Shown in pieces: positions 1 to 8,592 of a DNA stretch of 64,000 nt (its first letter is position 1; each line of letters begins with the position of its first letter). The notes under the pieces were generated by a model. That model did no database searches, was not told the DNA's origin, and saw only the letters and a program-made list of their open reading frames with translations. The stretch is from the NCBI RefSeq assembly GCF_001435575.1, contig NZ_AZEA01000002.1:186001-250000 (forward strand). Reading direction: 5' to 3'. The position numbers and the translations under genes were made by a program. This stretch comes from Lentilactobacillus sunkii DSM 19904 (lineage in GTDB: Bacteria; Bacillota; Bacilli; Lactobacillales; Lactobacillaceae).

Positions 1-207
1 ATGATGGACACTCTTAATTTGAATCTCTTTACCGACCAATTCACCGGTATCATAATGGCCTTCTTCAGCTTCATCCAGGTAACCTTGAAACGCATCTTCA
101 ATAACCTGTTTCATCAGTCCGTCCCTTGTTGTTTCGGGGTGACGGGCTTTTTCAATTGCGAATCGATCTTCAAATTCATGCATATTTTCTGGATAATCTA
201 AAGACAT
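1..207 (-). CDS. Hypothetical protein, 3' end cut by window edge
   Basis: A minus-strand reading frame of 69 codons starts with ATG at 207 and is still open at position 1, so only the N-terminus is visible. It begins MSLDYPENMHEFEDRF and is acidic and mostly helical in appearance, with no signal peptide or membrane segment. A good ribosome binding site (GGAGG within 211-222, minus strand) sits about 7 bases before the ATG, which supports it as a real gene. The plus-strand frame over the same bases has no such site and is judged a shadow. I do not recognise the family. Confidence 0.7.
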   Translation of the reverse strand, partial: MSLDYPENMHEFEDRFAIEKARHPETTRDGLMKQVIEDAFQGYLDEAEEGHYDTGELVGKEIQIKSVHH

Positions 208-321
208 AATCAAACCTCCAACTTTTCTCTTACAACCTATTATAAGACAGGAAAATCATAAATAACACGGATATTGTTTGTATGCACCCTATTTTTTTAT
301 TACTGGCTTTTACCCTCCTCT

Positions 322-438
322 AAACGTGTGCTGACGAACCAGATGCTCACTTCTAAGGTAACTTTGGCTCAAACCCAAGCCCGGGGTTTAAACCAAAGTT
401 ACCTTAGAAACCGCATCTACCGGTTCTGATTACACTCT
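322..438 (-). repeat. Structured intergenic element, copy 1
   Basis: Read on the minus strand, this copy starts AGAGTGTAATC and ends CAGCACACGTTT, matching the ends of five other copies in the window. The main hairpin has 26-base arms (plus-strand 351-376 and 384-409) around a 7-base loop. The only two arm differences become U-G pairs on the minus strand and C-A mismatches on the plus strand. It lies between two divergent genes (207 and 518) and points toward the minus-strand gene. Function unknown. No long T run follows, so it is not a simple terminator. Confidence 0.8.
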
Positions 439-517
439 TTTCGCTTGCATTTAACTACTGGATAGCCCACCATATAAGGTGTGAACTGCTTTCATCACGA
501 AAATGGGAGGTAATATG

Positions 518-1165
518 ATGACACAATCAATTACAGTCGAAGAATCACGTGAATTAGATGACAAAACCATCAACAAAATCGGCATCCCTTCCCTAGTATT
601 AATGGAACGTGCCGGACTCAAGATTTATGAAGATATGATTAACAACAAAGATTTAAACCTGGACAATGTCCTGATCTTAGCCGGAACCGGCAACAACGGC
701 GGTGACGGCTTGGTAGTTGCCCGCTTACTGGAAACCCACGGCTACAATGTCTCAATCCTAACTGTCGGCAATCCGGATCATGCAAGCCATGACCACAAGG
801 CGCAAGCCCACATTTGTGATTACTATCAAATCAAGAAAGTCTTCATGAACGAAAAATTTGATAAATACACAACGCTGGTCGATGCTCTCTTTGGCAGCGG
901 CTTGTCACGCAATGTTGGCGGTGATTTTGCGACAATTATCGACAAGGCGAATGCTTCTGCAGCGAAGATCCACGCCATTGACATTCCATCCGGCTTAAAC
1001 GGCGACACTGGTGAAGTCATGGGCACGGCAATCAAAGCAGCCTCAACTTCAACCATCGCCTATCCAAAGGTCGGCATGCTCAAAGATGAAGCAAAACCAT
1101 ACACCGGCAAAATTTATGTTGATGATATCGGCATATATCGTGGAAATTCATTTGAAAATGAATAA
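518..1165 (+). CDS. nnrE: NAD(P)H-hydrate epimerase (YjeF N-domain)
   Basis: This 215-residue protein matches the stand-alone YjeF N-terminal domain, which epimerises the R form of damaged, hydrated NAD(P)H so that a separate dehydratase can repair it. Visible signatures are the nucleotide-binding stretch GTGNNGGDGLVVARLL (about residues 50-65), DALFGSGLSR and AIDIPSGLNGDTGEV. The C-terminal ADP-dependent dehydratase domain found in fused homologues is absent, so that partner must be encoded elsewhere. Start choice: GGGAGG at 505-510 lies 7 bases before ATG 518. ATG 515 is a weaker option, and ATG 503 overlaps the binding site. Cytoplasmic housekeeping role. The next gene starts 56 bases downstream on the same strand. 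Confidence 0.9.
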   Translation: MTQSITVEESRELDDKTINKIGIPSLVLMERAGLKIYEDMINNKDLNLDNVLILAGTGNNGGDGLVVARLLETHGYNVSILTVGNPDHASHDHKAQAHICDYYQIKKVFMNEKFDKYTTLVDALFGSGLSRNVGGDFATIIDKANASAAKIHAIDIPSGLNGDTGEVMGTAIKAASTSTIAYPKVGMLKDEAKPYTGKIYVDDIGIYRGNSFENE

Positions 1166-1221
1166 TTATTAATATATTATTAACTTAACTAGATTTCTCT
1201 AATATTAGCGGAGGTGCCCTC

Positions 1222-1785
1222 ATGGCTGACAAAAAGACACAAGGCTACATTAATCTTCACGACGTTGACCCAGACATCATTTTTGACTTGAAGTATGCGA
1301 CAGAAGATAATTTTACCCATCAGGTTGTGTATGATTTTGACCAGGCAATTGCGCGAATTGACACAGCGAAAAAGCTCGCCAATGCAAGTAAGGACCTCAA
1401 AAATCAAGGCTACCGAATTAAGATCTGGGACGCTTACCGACCGACATACGCGCAGAAGCGGTTGTTCGAAGTCTACCCTGACCCAACGTGGGTAGCGGAG
1501 CCGGATCCAAACTTCAGCCATCAAAAAGGCGTGACATTTGATCTGACTTTGACCGATTTAGATGGCAACGAAATCGAGATGCCGACCCCATTTGACGATT
1601 TCAAAGGCGGTGCCAAACGTAGTGAGAAATCATCATGGACACCAACTGCGCAAAAGAACTACGATATTCTTAACGAAGCAATGCTCAAGGCAGGATTCAA
1701 AGGGTATGAAAATGAATGGTGGGACTTCCGCGATTCAGACATGGACGAATTTGGCCCATTAGAGGTCGATCCAAAAGATTATTAA
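1222..1785 (+). CDS. D-Ala-D-Ala dipeptidase, VanX/M15D family
   Basis: A 187-residue cytoplasmic zinc peptidase expected to hydrolyse D-Ala-D-Ala. That favours D-Ala-D-Lac peptidoglycan precursors and fits the intrinsic vancomycin resistance common in these lactobacilli. Seen in the sequence: WDAYRP with the conserved Arg (about 73), the zinc motif SHQKGVTFD with His100 and Asp107, and the catalytic-Glu motif ENEWWDF with Glu165. In VanX the residue after EWW is the third zinc ligand, His; here it is Asp168. Length is close to VanX (about 200). GGAGG at 1210-1214 supports ATG 1222. It follows nnrE by 56 bases and precedes the FAD-binding gene by 24, so it may be cotranscribed. Confidence 0.88.
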   Translation: MADKKTQGYINLHDVDPDIIFDLKYATEDNFTHQVVYDFDQAIARIDTAKKLANASKDLKNQGYRIKIWDAYRPTYAQKRLFEVYPDPTWVAEPDPNFSHQKGVTFDLTLTDLDGNEIEMPTPFDDFKGGAKRSEKSSWTPTAQKNYDILNEAMLKAGFKGYENEWWDFRDSDMDEFGPLEVDPKDY

Positions 1786-1809
1786 TTTGAGATATTGGGA
1801 GTATATGAC

Positions 1810-3690
1810 ATGAAAGTTGGAATTATTGGAGCTGGTCCACGGGGGATCTTGATGACCTCCCAATTATTTAATCAATATAAATATCACAGCGAACAAACCG
1901 AACCATTATCGATCACGCTGTTTGACCCAATCGGAATCGGCGGTCGGGTATGGCGGACTGACCAATCAGACGAACTGATTATGAACAGTGCGGCTGATCA
2001 GATCACTTTGTTTACGGACTCTTCTGTCACAATGTCGAGTAAAGTCTATGATGGCCCTTCTTTGTTTGAATGGGCACGAAGCGACGAAGCTAATTCATAT
2101 CTCGCCTCACACGGCTACTCGTCTGACATCGTTGCCGCAGCGGCTCAGCTGCAGATTAACGGTTACGCACCACGAGTTTTATTTGGCGCCTATATCAAAT
2201 GGTTCTATGATGATTTGATTAGCCAGCAGCCAACCGAAATTTCAACTTCACTGATGAAGGCCCAAGTCACTAGTTTAACGTACAACGATGACCACAAACC
2301 GGTAATCAAAACCGATGATGGCACCTATACGTTTGACAAGGTAGTCATGAGCCTTGGTCAACAGGATAATTACCTCAACGATGAGGAACAAAGATTAGCC
2401 ACATATGCTCAGGAAAACGCCCTGAATTATATCTCACCAACCCACCCAGGCGACGCCGACCTTAGTGCCGTTCCTGCCGGCGAATTGGCCATCATTCGCG
2501 GCTTGGGTCTCAGCTTTATCGATTATGTATCCGAGTTGACCCTTGGCCGTGGCGGACATTACATGCGCAACGAGGATGGCAGTCTGTTCTACCAGCCTTC
2601 CGGTAGAGAACCCCGGATTGTCGCCGGCTCGGGACGCGGTATTCCATACTACCCAAAGCCAATTAACGAAAAGGGCTACGGGGAGTGCGAGGTTCCCAAG
2701 TTCTTAACTAAAGAAAATATTGAAAAGTACTCAAAGGACGGCAAGCTGCCGTTTGATAAATTCATGGACTTACTGTTGTCTGATTTGGAATTAGTCTTCT
2801 ACAAACTCACCATTAACGATAAATATCCATATAAGAGCGCTAATGAATTTGAAAAAGAATTCTTGAGTAATCCCGATAAAAACGCGGTTCTTAAGCAATT
2901 TGGATTCCAAGAAGAAGATTTCTTCGAGTGGGATTATATCATTAATCCGTTTAAAGACGTTCAGGCAGTTGGGACAGAGGATTACCAAACCGTGCTGATC
3001 AACTGGTTGAACGGTGAAATTGTCGATTCAGCCAAGGGTTCAAAGACTGGTCCGCTGGCAGCCGCTAGAGACTTATTGCGAGACTTCCGGCCAACCTTCC
3101 GGCAAATGATCGTCGATGACTGCTTTACCAATCAGGAGTATGTTGAAAAATTCCTGGGAAGCTTAGATTCAGTTATTAACTTCCTGATTATGGGACCACC
3201 AGTTGTCAGAAGTGAACAATTATCCGCGTTGATTCGAAGCGGTGTTGTCACCATTTTGGCACCCGGTATGCAGGTTAAGGGTCAAGACGGCTGGTTCGTA
3301 ACTGCCTCACCAAAACGCAATACGGATAAGTTCAGATCAGCATCCCTCATCGAAGCACGGGTACCCAAAGCAAATCTGGATATCACGGCCAACCCAGTTA
3401 TGGAAAGCTTGGTCAACGCGCAGCTTGCCCGCACCCACAGATTACCGATCAACGGCGAAAATGTTGGTGTGCATGCCGTCGACGTTGATCCAAAGACCGA
3501 CCAATTGTTGGACATTAACGGTGATGTTCAACCCGACGTTTACATCTGGGGTTCTTCACTGGATGGCTTGCGTTATGTAACCAATGCCGCTCCACGTCCT
3601 GGGGTCAATGATACCAATCTTCAGACAGCTGATAAATTAGCTGCTGAAGTGTTGGGATTGCCGGTGGCGGATGATGTTGAAATGGATTAA
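1810..3690 (+). CDS. FAD/NAD(P)-binding protein
   Basis: A 626-residue protein whose N-terminus MKVGIIGAGPRG is a Rossmann dinucleotide-binding motif (GxGxxG type). It continues with FDPIGIGGRVWRTDQSDELIMNSAADQ, typical of the FAD-NAD(P)-binding family (Pfam FAD_NAD_binding_9) found as large uncharacterised proteins in lactic acid bacteria. A second nucleotide-binding-like segment, AIIRGLGLSFIDYV, lies near residue 220. No signal peptide or membrane segment is seen. The start is ATG 1810, with GGGAG at 1797-1801 eight bases upstream; a TTG at 1795 in the same frame lies inside that site. The substrate is unknown. Family assignment is firm and function is not. A bidirectional terminator follows directly. 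Confidence 0.85.
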   Translation: MKVGIIGAGPRGILMTSQLFNQYKYHSEQTEPLSITLFDPIGIGGRVWRTDQSDELIMNSAADQITLFTDSSVTMSSKVYDGPSLFEWARSDEANSYLASHGYSSDIVAAAAQLQINGYAPRVLFGAYIKWFYDDLISQQPTEISTSLMKAQVTSLTYNDDHKPVIKTDDGTYTFDKVVMSLGQQDNYLNDEEQRLATYAQENALNYISPTHPGDADLSAVPAGELAIIRGLGLSFIDYVSELTLGRGGHYMRNEDGSLFYQPSGREPRIVAGSGRGIPYYPKPINEKGYGECEVPKFLTKENIEKYSKDGKLPFDKFMDLLLSDLELVFYKLTINDKYPYKSANEFEKEFLSNPDKNAVLKQFGFQEEDFFEWDYIINPFKDVQAVGTEDYQTVLINWLNGEIVDSAKGSKTGPLAAARDLLRDFRPTFRQMIVDDCFTNQEYVEKFLGSLDSVINFLIMGPPVVRSEQLSALIRSGVVTILAPGMQVKGQDGWFVTASPKRNTDKFRSASLIEARVPKANLDITANPVMESLVNAQLARTHRLPINGENVGVHAVDVDPKTDQLLDINGDVQPDVYIWGSSLDGLRYVTNAAPRPGVNDTNLQTADKLAAEVLGLPVADDVEMD

Positions 3691-3698
3691 TTAAATAC

Positions 3699-3751
3699 AA
3701 ATGCAGTGAAGAGTCGATACAAAATGTATCTTCTCTTCACTGCATTTTTTG
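3699..3751. terminator. Bidirectional Rho-independent terminator
   Basis: A perfect 15-bp stem (3699-3713 with 3733-3747) is followed by a T run on the plus strand. A-rich sequence on the other side gives a weaker T run on the minus strand. It separates the convergent FAD-protein gene and the beta-arabinofuranosidase operon. Confidence 0.9.
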
Positions 3752-3752
3752 T

Positions 3753-6164
3753 TTATCGATTAAACAATCTTATTCCAAATAAACGGGCCGAATCACCACC
3801 AGCACCTTCAAAGCTCAACTTGATGGTCAACTTGTTATTGATCAAGCTTTCAGGAACCGGCATTGTTTCCTGATAGAAGCCCTTCTCGTCAGCTTTATGG
3901 GTCTTATCAACCGTCAAGACCTGATCAAATCGGGGGCTTTCGTCAAATCGGACCACAATTGACCGCCCGGCATCCTCAATGTTTAAAGTCAATGTTAAAG
4001 CAACATCTTGCTTAGCTTTGGCAAGCGGAAATTGATAGCTGAACCAGCCATCCGAATGAGCAATTCTGAAACGTCTTCCTTTAGCATTGTCTGCCTCGGA
4101 ATGACTTTGCTTCAAATGTTTATCGAATTCAAAATTATTATTATCAAAGTTATCCAATTCAGCAACCGTCTTCATCCGATATTCTTTTATCATTTGAAGC
4201 TGTTGTTCGTGTTCCTTGGCTTCTTCTGATCCTGCCTGCTGCCACTGGAAGTATATCCCGTAACGATTGTGATAAGTCTGGTAATACGGAATGAAGATAA
4301 TCCTTTCCTTGATATGGGGTAGTTTTACCTTAACCAGTGAATCGCTTAAATTGACATCAACAATCGCCTCATCAGCAAATGAATGCTTCCATGTTTGCCA
4401 GTCCATCTCAGTCGTCAGGGCCGCCGGAGCTCCTTGATCATGGGTGCTGGTACGGACAAGAATTCCGTTCGGCTGATCAGCGTCCAGTTGATAATCCCCT
4501 AATTGGCCGGCAAGGACAAACGGTCCATACTTAAATGCAAGATAGCGAGGGTTGTCCTTTGCGCTAACAATCCCGAGACTCATTGGCATTTTCATATCAA
4601 TGACTGTCCCGGCGTCAACATTATCGATCTCCCAAAATTCAGCGCTTTCATCTGCATCCTGAGCGATCCCGTCAACAAATAACATCGCCTTTTTGTCCAG
4701 CCATCCGGGATTTCTCAGTTTCAAATTGATCATCTCAAAGCTGTCGTGTACCCTCAGCTTTGACACCGCCATGTGAATCTGTCCGGATTTCCGATTCACT
4801 TCTTCATTGAGTCGCAGATTTTTGGCGTCCAACTGCAAACTGTTTGAAAAATATAAGTTGAGATACAAAGTATCCTTGGAAATGAAGTAATAACTATCAC
4901 CCAACTTGGTAAAGTTCTCAATACCAGTACCAGTACAGCACCAAAACTCATCAAATGGCCGGTTAAATACCTTCGTGTAGCCGGCACCCATGGGTTGAAA
5001 ATAGGTCGTCATTCCCGTCTTGGGATTCTGAGAACCCAGAATTGCGTTGGTATAGGTCTGCTCGTAATAATCCAAATACTTCTTGTCGCCGATTACCCGG
5101 AACAGTTCCCGACTTAACTTCAGCATATTATACGTATTGCAAGTTTCACAGGTTGTTGCCCCATCTTCCAACACTGCATCATGAAATAGTTGATCCGGTT
5201 CGTGGAAATGCTCGCTTTGACTATTGCCGCCGGTCACGTAAGTATGGTGATCAACTACTATCTGCCAGAAATTAACAGCAGCTTTGAAGTACATATCCAA
5301 TGATGATTTTTCATCAGCATTTAAATACTTGTCAGCCATTTTATGATCGCTGAATATTTCATAACGCTGCAATGCCCCAATGAGCTTGGGAATCGTTGTG
5401 TTGGCATGTTTGCCTGATAAGAAATCCTTGCCATCGGCCAATTCTTTAAATAGGGCCGTTTCATCAAAGTAGGTTGCTGCGGTCAAAATGCGCTCGTCTT
5501 GAGTGAGCTCAAACAACTTATAAAGAGCATCATTCATCCCACCGTACTCAGTCTTGAGCATCTGTTTGGCATCTTTTAGATTCAGCATGCGATTATAGAC
5601 GTAAATTCCAAATTTATGGGCGATTGTCAACGCCCTTTCCGCCAAGACAGAATCTACACTTTGAAGATTAGTGCTGATTGCCAAAAGTCCTGCTAATAAT
5701 TTATGCAGATTGTACCAGGGAACCAGCACATTTTCTTTTTGATTTTCAGGAACCGATTTACCTTCGACTTCATCTAACGCAATTTCTCGAAACGCCGATA
5801 CATAACCGGCACTTTCAGGATGCTTTTGCGCATACACTTTCTGCACAGCCTGTAGACCGTTCACCGCCGTTCGAATTTTGTTCAACAGCTGATAGCGGGT
5901 ATCATTGTCTTTTACCGAGACCACTGCTTGAGAGACTGCCGAAAGATAGTGGCCGAAGAAATGACCACGGAAATTCAGTCCATTGGAACGCTCCCATCCC
6001 TGATAGCCAGTTGATTCAGCAGGTGTGACTCCGGCAACCTCGTCAAAGGTCACAAGAAAACGTTGAGGATCAAGGGCCAGCAGATAGTTTACGGTCTGTT
6101 TTTGCGCATTCAATATTTCGGGATCCGTCAGCGTCACGAATTGTGAACTCACATTTTGTTTCAT
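3753..6164 (-). CDS. GH127/GH146-type beta-L-arabinofuranosidase
   Basis: An 803-residue (alpha/alpha)6-barrel enzyme of the former DUF1680 group, expected to release terminal beta-L-arabinofuranose from short oligosaccharides. The characteristic zinc-thiolate catalytic centre is visible. Glu340 and Cys342 lie in CETCNTYNMLKL, and Cys409-Cys410 in EFWCCTGTGIENF, corresponding to Glu338, Cys340, Cys417 and Cys418 of Bifidobacterium HypBA1. A C-terminal beta region of about 300 residues makes it longer than HypBA1 (658) and more like GH146 proteins. No signal peptide, so it acts inside the cell. GGAGG 7 bases before ATG 6164. It is the last gene of the operon running down from 11401. Confidence 0.9.
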   Translation of the reverse strand: MKQNVSSQFVTLTDPEILNAQKQTVNYLLALDPQRFLVTFDEVAGVTPAESTGYQGWERSNGLNFRGHFFGHYLSAVSQAVVSVKDNDTRYQLLNKIRTAVNGLQAVQKVYAQKHPESAGYVSAFREIALDEVEGKSVPENQKENVLVPWYNLHKLLAGLLAISTNLQSVDSVLAERALTIAHKFGIYVYNRMLNLKDAKQMLKTEYGGMNDALYKLFELTQDERILTAATYFDETALFKELADGKDFLSGKHANTTIPKLIGALQRYEIFSDHKMADKYLNADEKSSLDMYFKAAVNFWQIVVDHHTYVTGGNSQSEHFHEPDQLFHDAVLEDGATTCETCNTYNMLKLSRELFRVIGDKKYLDYYEQTYTNAILGSQNPKTGMTTYFQPMGAGYTKVFNRPFDEFWCCTGTGIENFTKLGDSYYFISKDTLYLNLYFSNSLQLDAKNLRLNEEVNRKSGQIHMAVSKLRVHDSFEMINLKLRNPGWLDKKAMLFVDGIAQDADESAEFWEIDNVDAGTVIDMKMPMSLGIVSAKDNPRYLAFKYGPFVLAGQLGDYQLDADQPNGILVRTSTHDQGAPAALTTEMDWQTWKHSFADEAIVDVNLSDSLVKVKLPHIKERIIFIPYYQTYHNRYGIYFQWQQAGSEEAKEHEQQLQMIKEYRMKTVAELDNFDNNNFEFDKHLKQSHSEADNAKGRRFRIAHSDGWFSYQFPLAKAKQDVALTLTLNIEDAGRSIVVRFDESPRFDQVLTVDKTHKADEKGFYQETMPVPESLINNKLTIKLSFEGAGGDSARLFGIRLFNR

Positions 6165-6203
6165 TGTTGGCCTCCATTCAGCATCATTTGTTCAGCCTTC
6201 TCA

Positions 6204-8510
6204 CTATTTTTCAGAAGATTGCCGAGGACTAATTAATACGCTAACAGAGTATGGCGGTAACACAAGCTCCTTACCGGCGAAAGGCTGGCGAACTGCCGAA
6301 ATCTGATTATTCGTTCCAAGCTTGTTCTCCGCATCCGGTTTGCCGGTTAATTGATACAATGAGCCGTTACTAAAGTTCGTAGAATCCACCGCAATTGTTT
6401 TCGGCTGATCGGTGACGTTAACTGCCTTAAAGTAATATTGATCGGTATTTCTGTCATAACTTAGGTTGGTGTACATTGGCTCAATTGTTGTTGGGGTAAT
6501 CACGACGTCGTTAATCTTTTCGCCATCAATAAACGTTTGAACATGACGGTTAGAAACGACTAACTTGCAGTGATATGTTCGGCCTTTTTCCATAGACCAT
6601 GTTGTCTGTGTCCAGTCTGAATCAGCTTTTCCATGGTGAATTCGAACCATTGAATCCGTATTGGCCCAACCTCCAAGGATCCAAACACACCACTTATCAG
6701 AACTTTGTTGACCAAAGCAGAAGTGAGTCCCTTTTGCATCCTGGTCCGGCTTGGTCACGTCAAAGGTGATGGTGTAATCTTTGGCGTCCGTGCTTCCCAA
6801 CTCAGCTTTTTCTTCATGATCGACAGTTTGTGCATCAAATTTTTGCTTCTTACTGCCATCATCAAGAACAATATTTTCAAACTTGGCTTTGGCTTTATCG
6901 CCTTGAACAAAGAACTTTCCGTTAAGCGGCTGATCATCGACAACTTTGGCTGCCGGTAGATTATTCAGCTGATACGAAACATTATCGGTTCCTTGATACT
7001 TCATAAATAGCTGTTGGACGTAATAATTGACGGTTGGTGAAACTTCTTTCTGGTCAAAGTAGATCAAATCGGTTCCCCAATTTTCGTAATCAACATTACA
7101 GAACAGTGGCGCATAACATGCCAGCCCGACTTTGTTTGCATTGCGCTGAAGGCCAATCATATAGCTTGCTTCAACCACTGCGTTATACCATTTATTTGCC
7201 TTTGATGCGTATTCTCCTAAAAATGCCTTTGGTCCCTTTGGATCATATGAATCATATCTGTGCTGATTAGCTAAGAACCATTCCGGTTCCTGATAATAAT
7301 GTTCGTCAACCAGATCAGATTGATTTTCCCGGGCTGATTTCCAGCCCCGGTCAAATTCCTTACCGGCAGCAAATGGGCCGGCGGTGTTAATAATTTTAAT
7401 GTTGGGGTATTTTGCTCGAATGGCTTTATGGAAGTATGGATACCGATCAAAGAATGCCTGGCCAACCTCTTCATTTCCAATCGCAATATATTCCAGGTTA
7501 AATGGCTTGGGATGGCCCAATTCAGCTCGAATTTTCCCCCATTTGGTATCCGTGGAACCGTTGGCAAACTCAATCAAGTCAAGGGCATCGTCAACCCACT
7601 CGTCCAACTGATCAATCGGCGCTTCCCGATCATGATGGGGATCATAACCACCGGGTAAAACGGGCAATGGCTTAGCACCAATGTCTTCGCTTAACTCAAA
7701 ATATTCGAAGTAACCCAATCCAAGGGTTTGATTGTAGCCCCAATTATTTCGTCGTGCCGGCCGTTGTTCAACCGGCCCAATTGAATTTTTCCAACGATAC
7801 ATGGCGCCCCGATCATCAGGATCAAGCTGACCGTCATGGACAAGGCAGCCACCTGGAAACCTAAGAAACTTGGGGTGCAAGGCTTTAAGAGCCTCACCCA
7901 AATCTTTTCGAACATAATTCTTTCGATGGTTAAACGTATCTTCAGGGAATAATGAGATCATATCGACTAAGATATGGGACCCTTCAGGAAACTTCAATGT
8001 CAGCCTTCCGGTGGTTGTTGTCTTATCAGCGGTAAAGGAAGCTGAATACTTCATCCACTGATGACTCTCAACTGGAATGACCGTTGGTACACCTACTTCG
8101 GTATTATCCGCATCGGTCAGACGAACAATGACGTTCTTCGTACCGTTAAGAGCTTTGACGAAGAAAGAGAAATCGTACTTTTTTCCGGCTTCAATGTACA
8201 TCCCTTTGTTATAACCAACATTGGTCAACGTAACATCCTTATTTGTGTCAACCGACAAATAATGAAGGTTCTTCGTATTCAGCGGATTAGCTGTTTCCAC
8301 TTTTAAGCTTTCAGGATCGCTTAATTTCCATGCAGTCGTTGATTGGTAATCCTGTTTATCAATTGGTGCAAATTCAAACGAGCGGTTTTGAACCATTTCA
8401 GCGTACAACCCGCCATCAGCGGCATGATTGATATCTTCAAAAAAGATTCCGAATAAATCGTTGACCGATGATGTTAATTTGTTATTAGTGACTAATTGTG
8501 GTGTATTCAA
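6204..8510 (-). CDS. Large alpha-L-arabinofuranosidase, GH51, with extra binding domains
   Basis: This 768-residue intracellular enzyme should remove alpha-L-arabinofuranosyl side groups. The opening GIFFEDINHAADGGLYAEMV is a GH51 signature. A carbohydrate-binding-like beta domain follows (about 60-190), then the TIM barrel with acid/base Glu347 in IAIGNEEVG and nucleophile Glu433 in FLGEYAS. The region after about 540 contains a LamG/concanavalin-like segment (residues with KWCVWILGGWAN) before the usual C-terminal beta domain. It is about 270 residues longer than the other two GH51 proteins here, implying a different substrate size. No secretion signal. AGAGGT lies about 11 bases before ATG 8510. 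Confidence 0.92.
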   Translation of the reverse strand: MNTPQLVTNNKLTSSVNDLFGIFFEDINHAADGGLYAEMVQNRSFEFAPIDKQDYQSTTAWKLSDPESLKVETANPLNTKNLHYLSVDTNKDVTLTNVGYNKGMYIEAGKKYDFSFFVKALNGTKNVIVRLTDADNTEVGVPTVIPVESHQWMKYSASFTADKTTTTGRLTLKFPEGSHILVDMISLFPEDTFNHRKNYVRKDLGEALKALHPKFLRFPGGCLVHDGQLDPDDRGAMYRWKNSIGPVEQRPARRNNWGYNQTLGLGYFEYFELSEDIGAKPLPVLPGGYDPHHDREAPIDQLDEWVDDALDLIEFANGSTDTKWGKIRAELGHPKPFNLEYIAIGNEEVGQAFFDRYPYFHKAIRAKYPNIKIINTAGPFAAGKEFDRGWKSARENQSDLVDEHYYQEPEWFLANQHRYDSYDPKGPKAFLGEYASKANKWYNAVVEASYMIGLQRNANKVGLACYAPLFCNVDYENWGTDLIYFDQKEVSPTVNYYVQQLFMKYQGTDNVSYQLNNLPAAKVVDDQPLNGKFFVQGDKAKAKFENIVLDDGSKKQKFDAQTVDHEEKAELGSTDAKDYTITFDVTKPDQDAKGTHFCFGQQSSDKWCVWILGGWANTDSMVRIHHGKADSDWTQTTWSMEKGRTYHCKLVVSNRHVQTFIDGEKINDVVITPTTIEPMYTNLSYDRNTDQYYFKAVNVTDQPKTIAVDSTNFSNGSLYQLTGKPDAENKLGTNNQISAVRQPFAGKELVLPPYSVSVLISPRQSSEK

Positions 8511-8592
8511 AATTATTACCTCTTTCTAAAAACGGACGTAGACAACAAAAGAATGAACAAAATCAATATATTCATTCTTTTGCAAGTAACAA

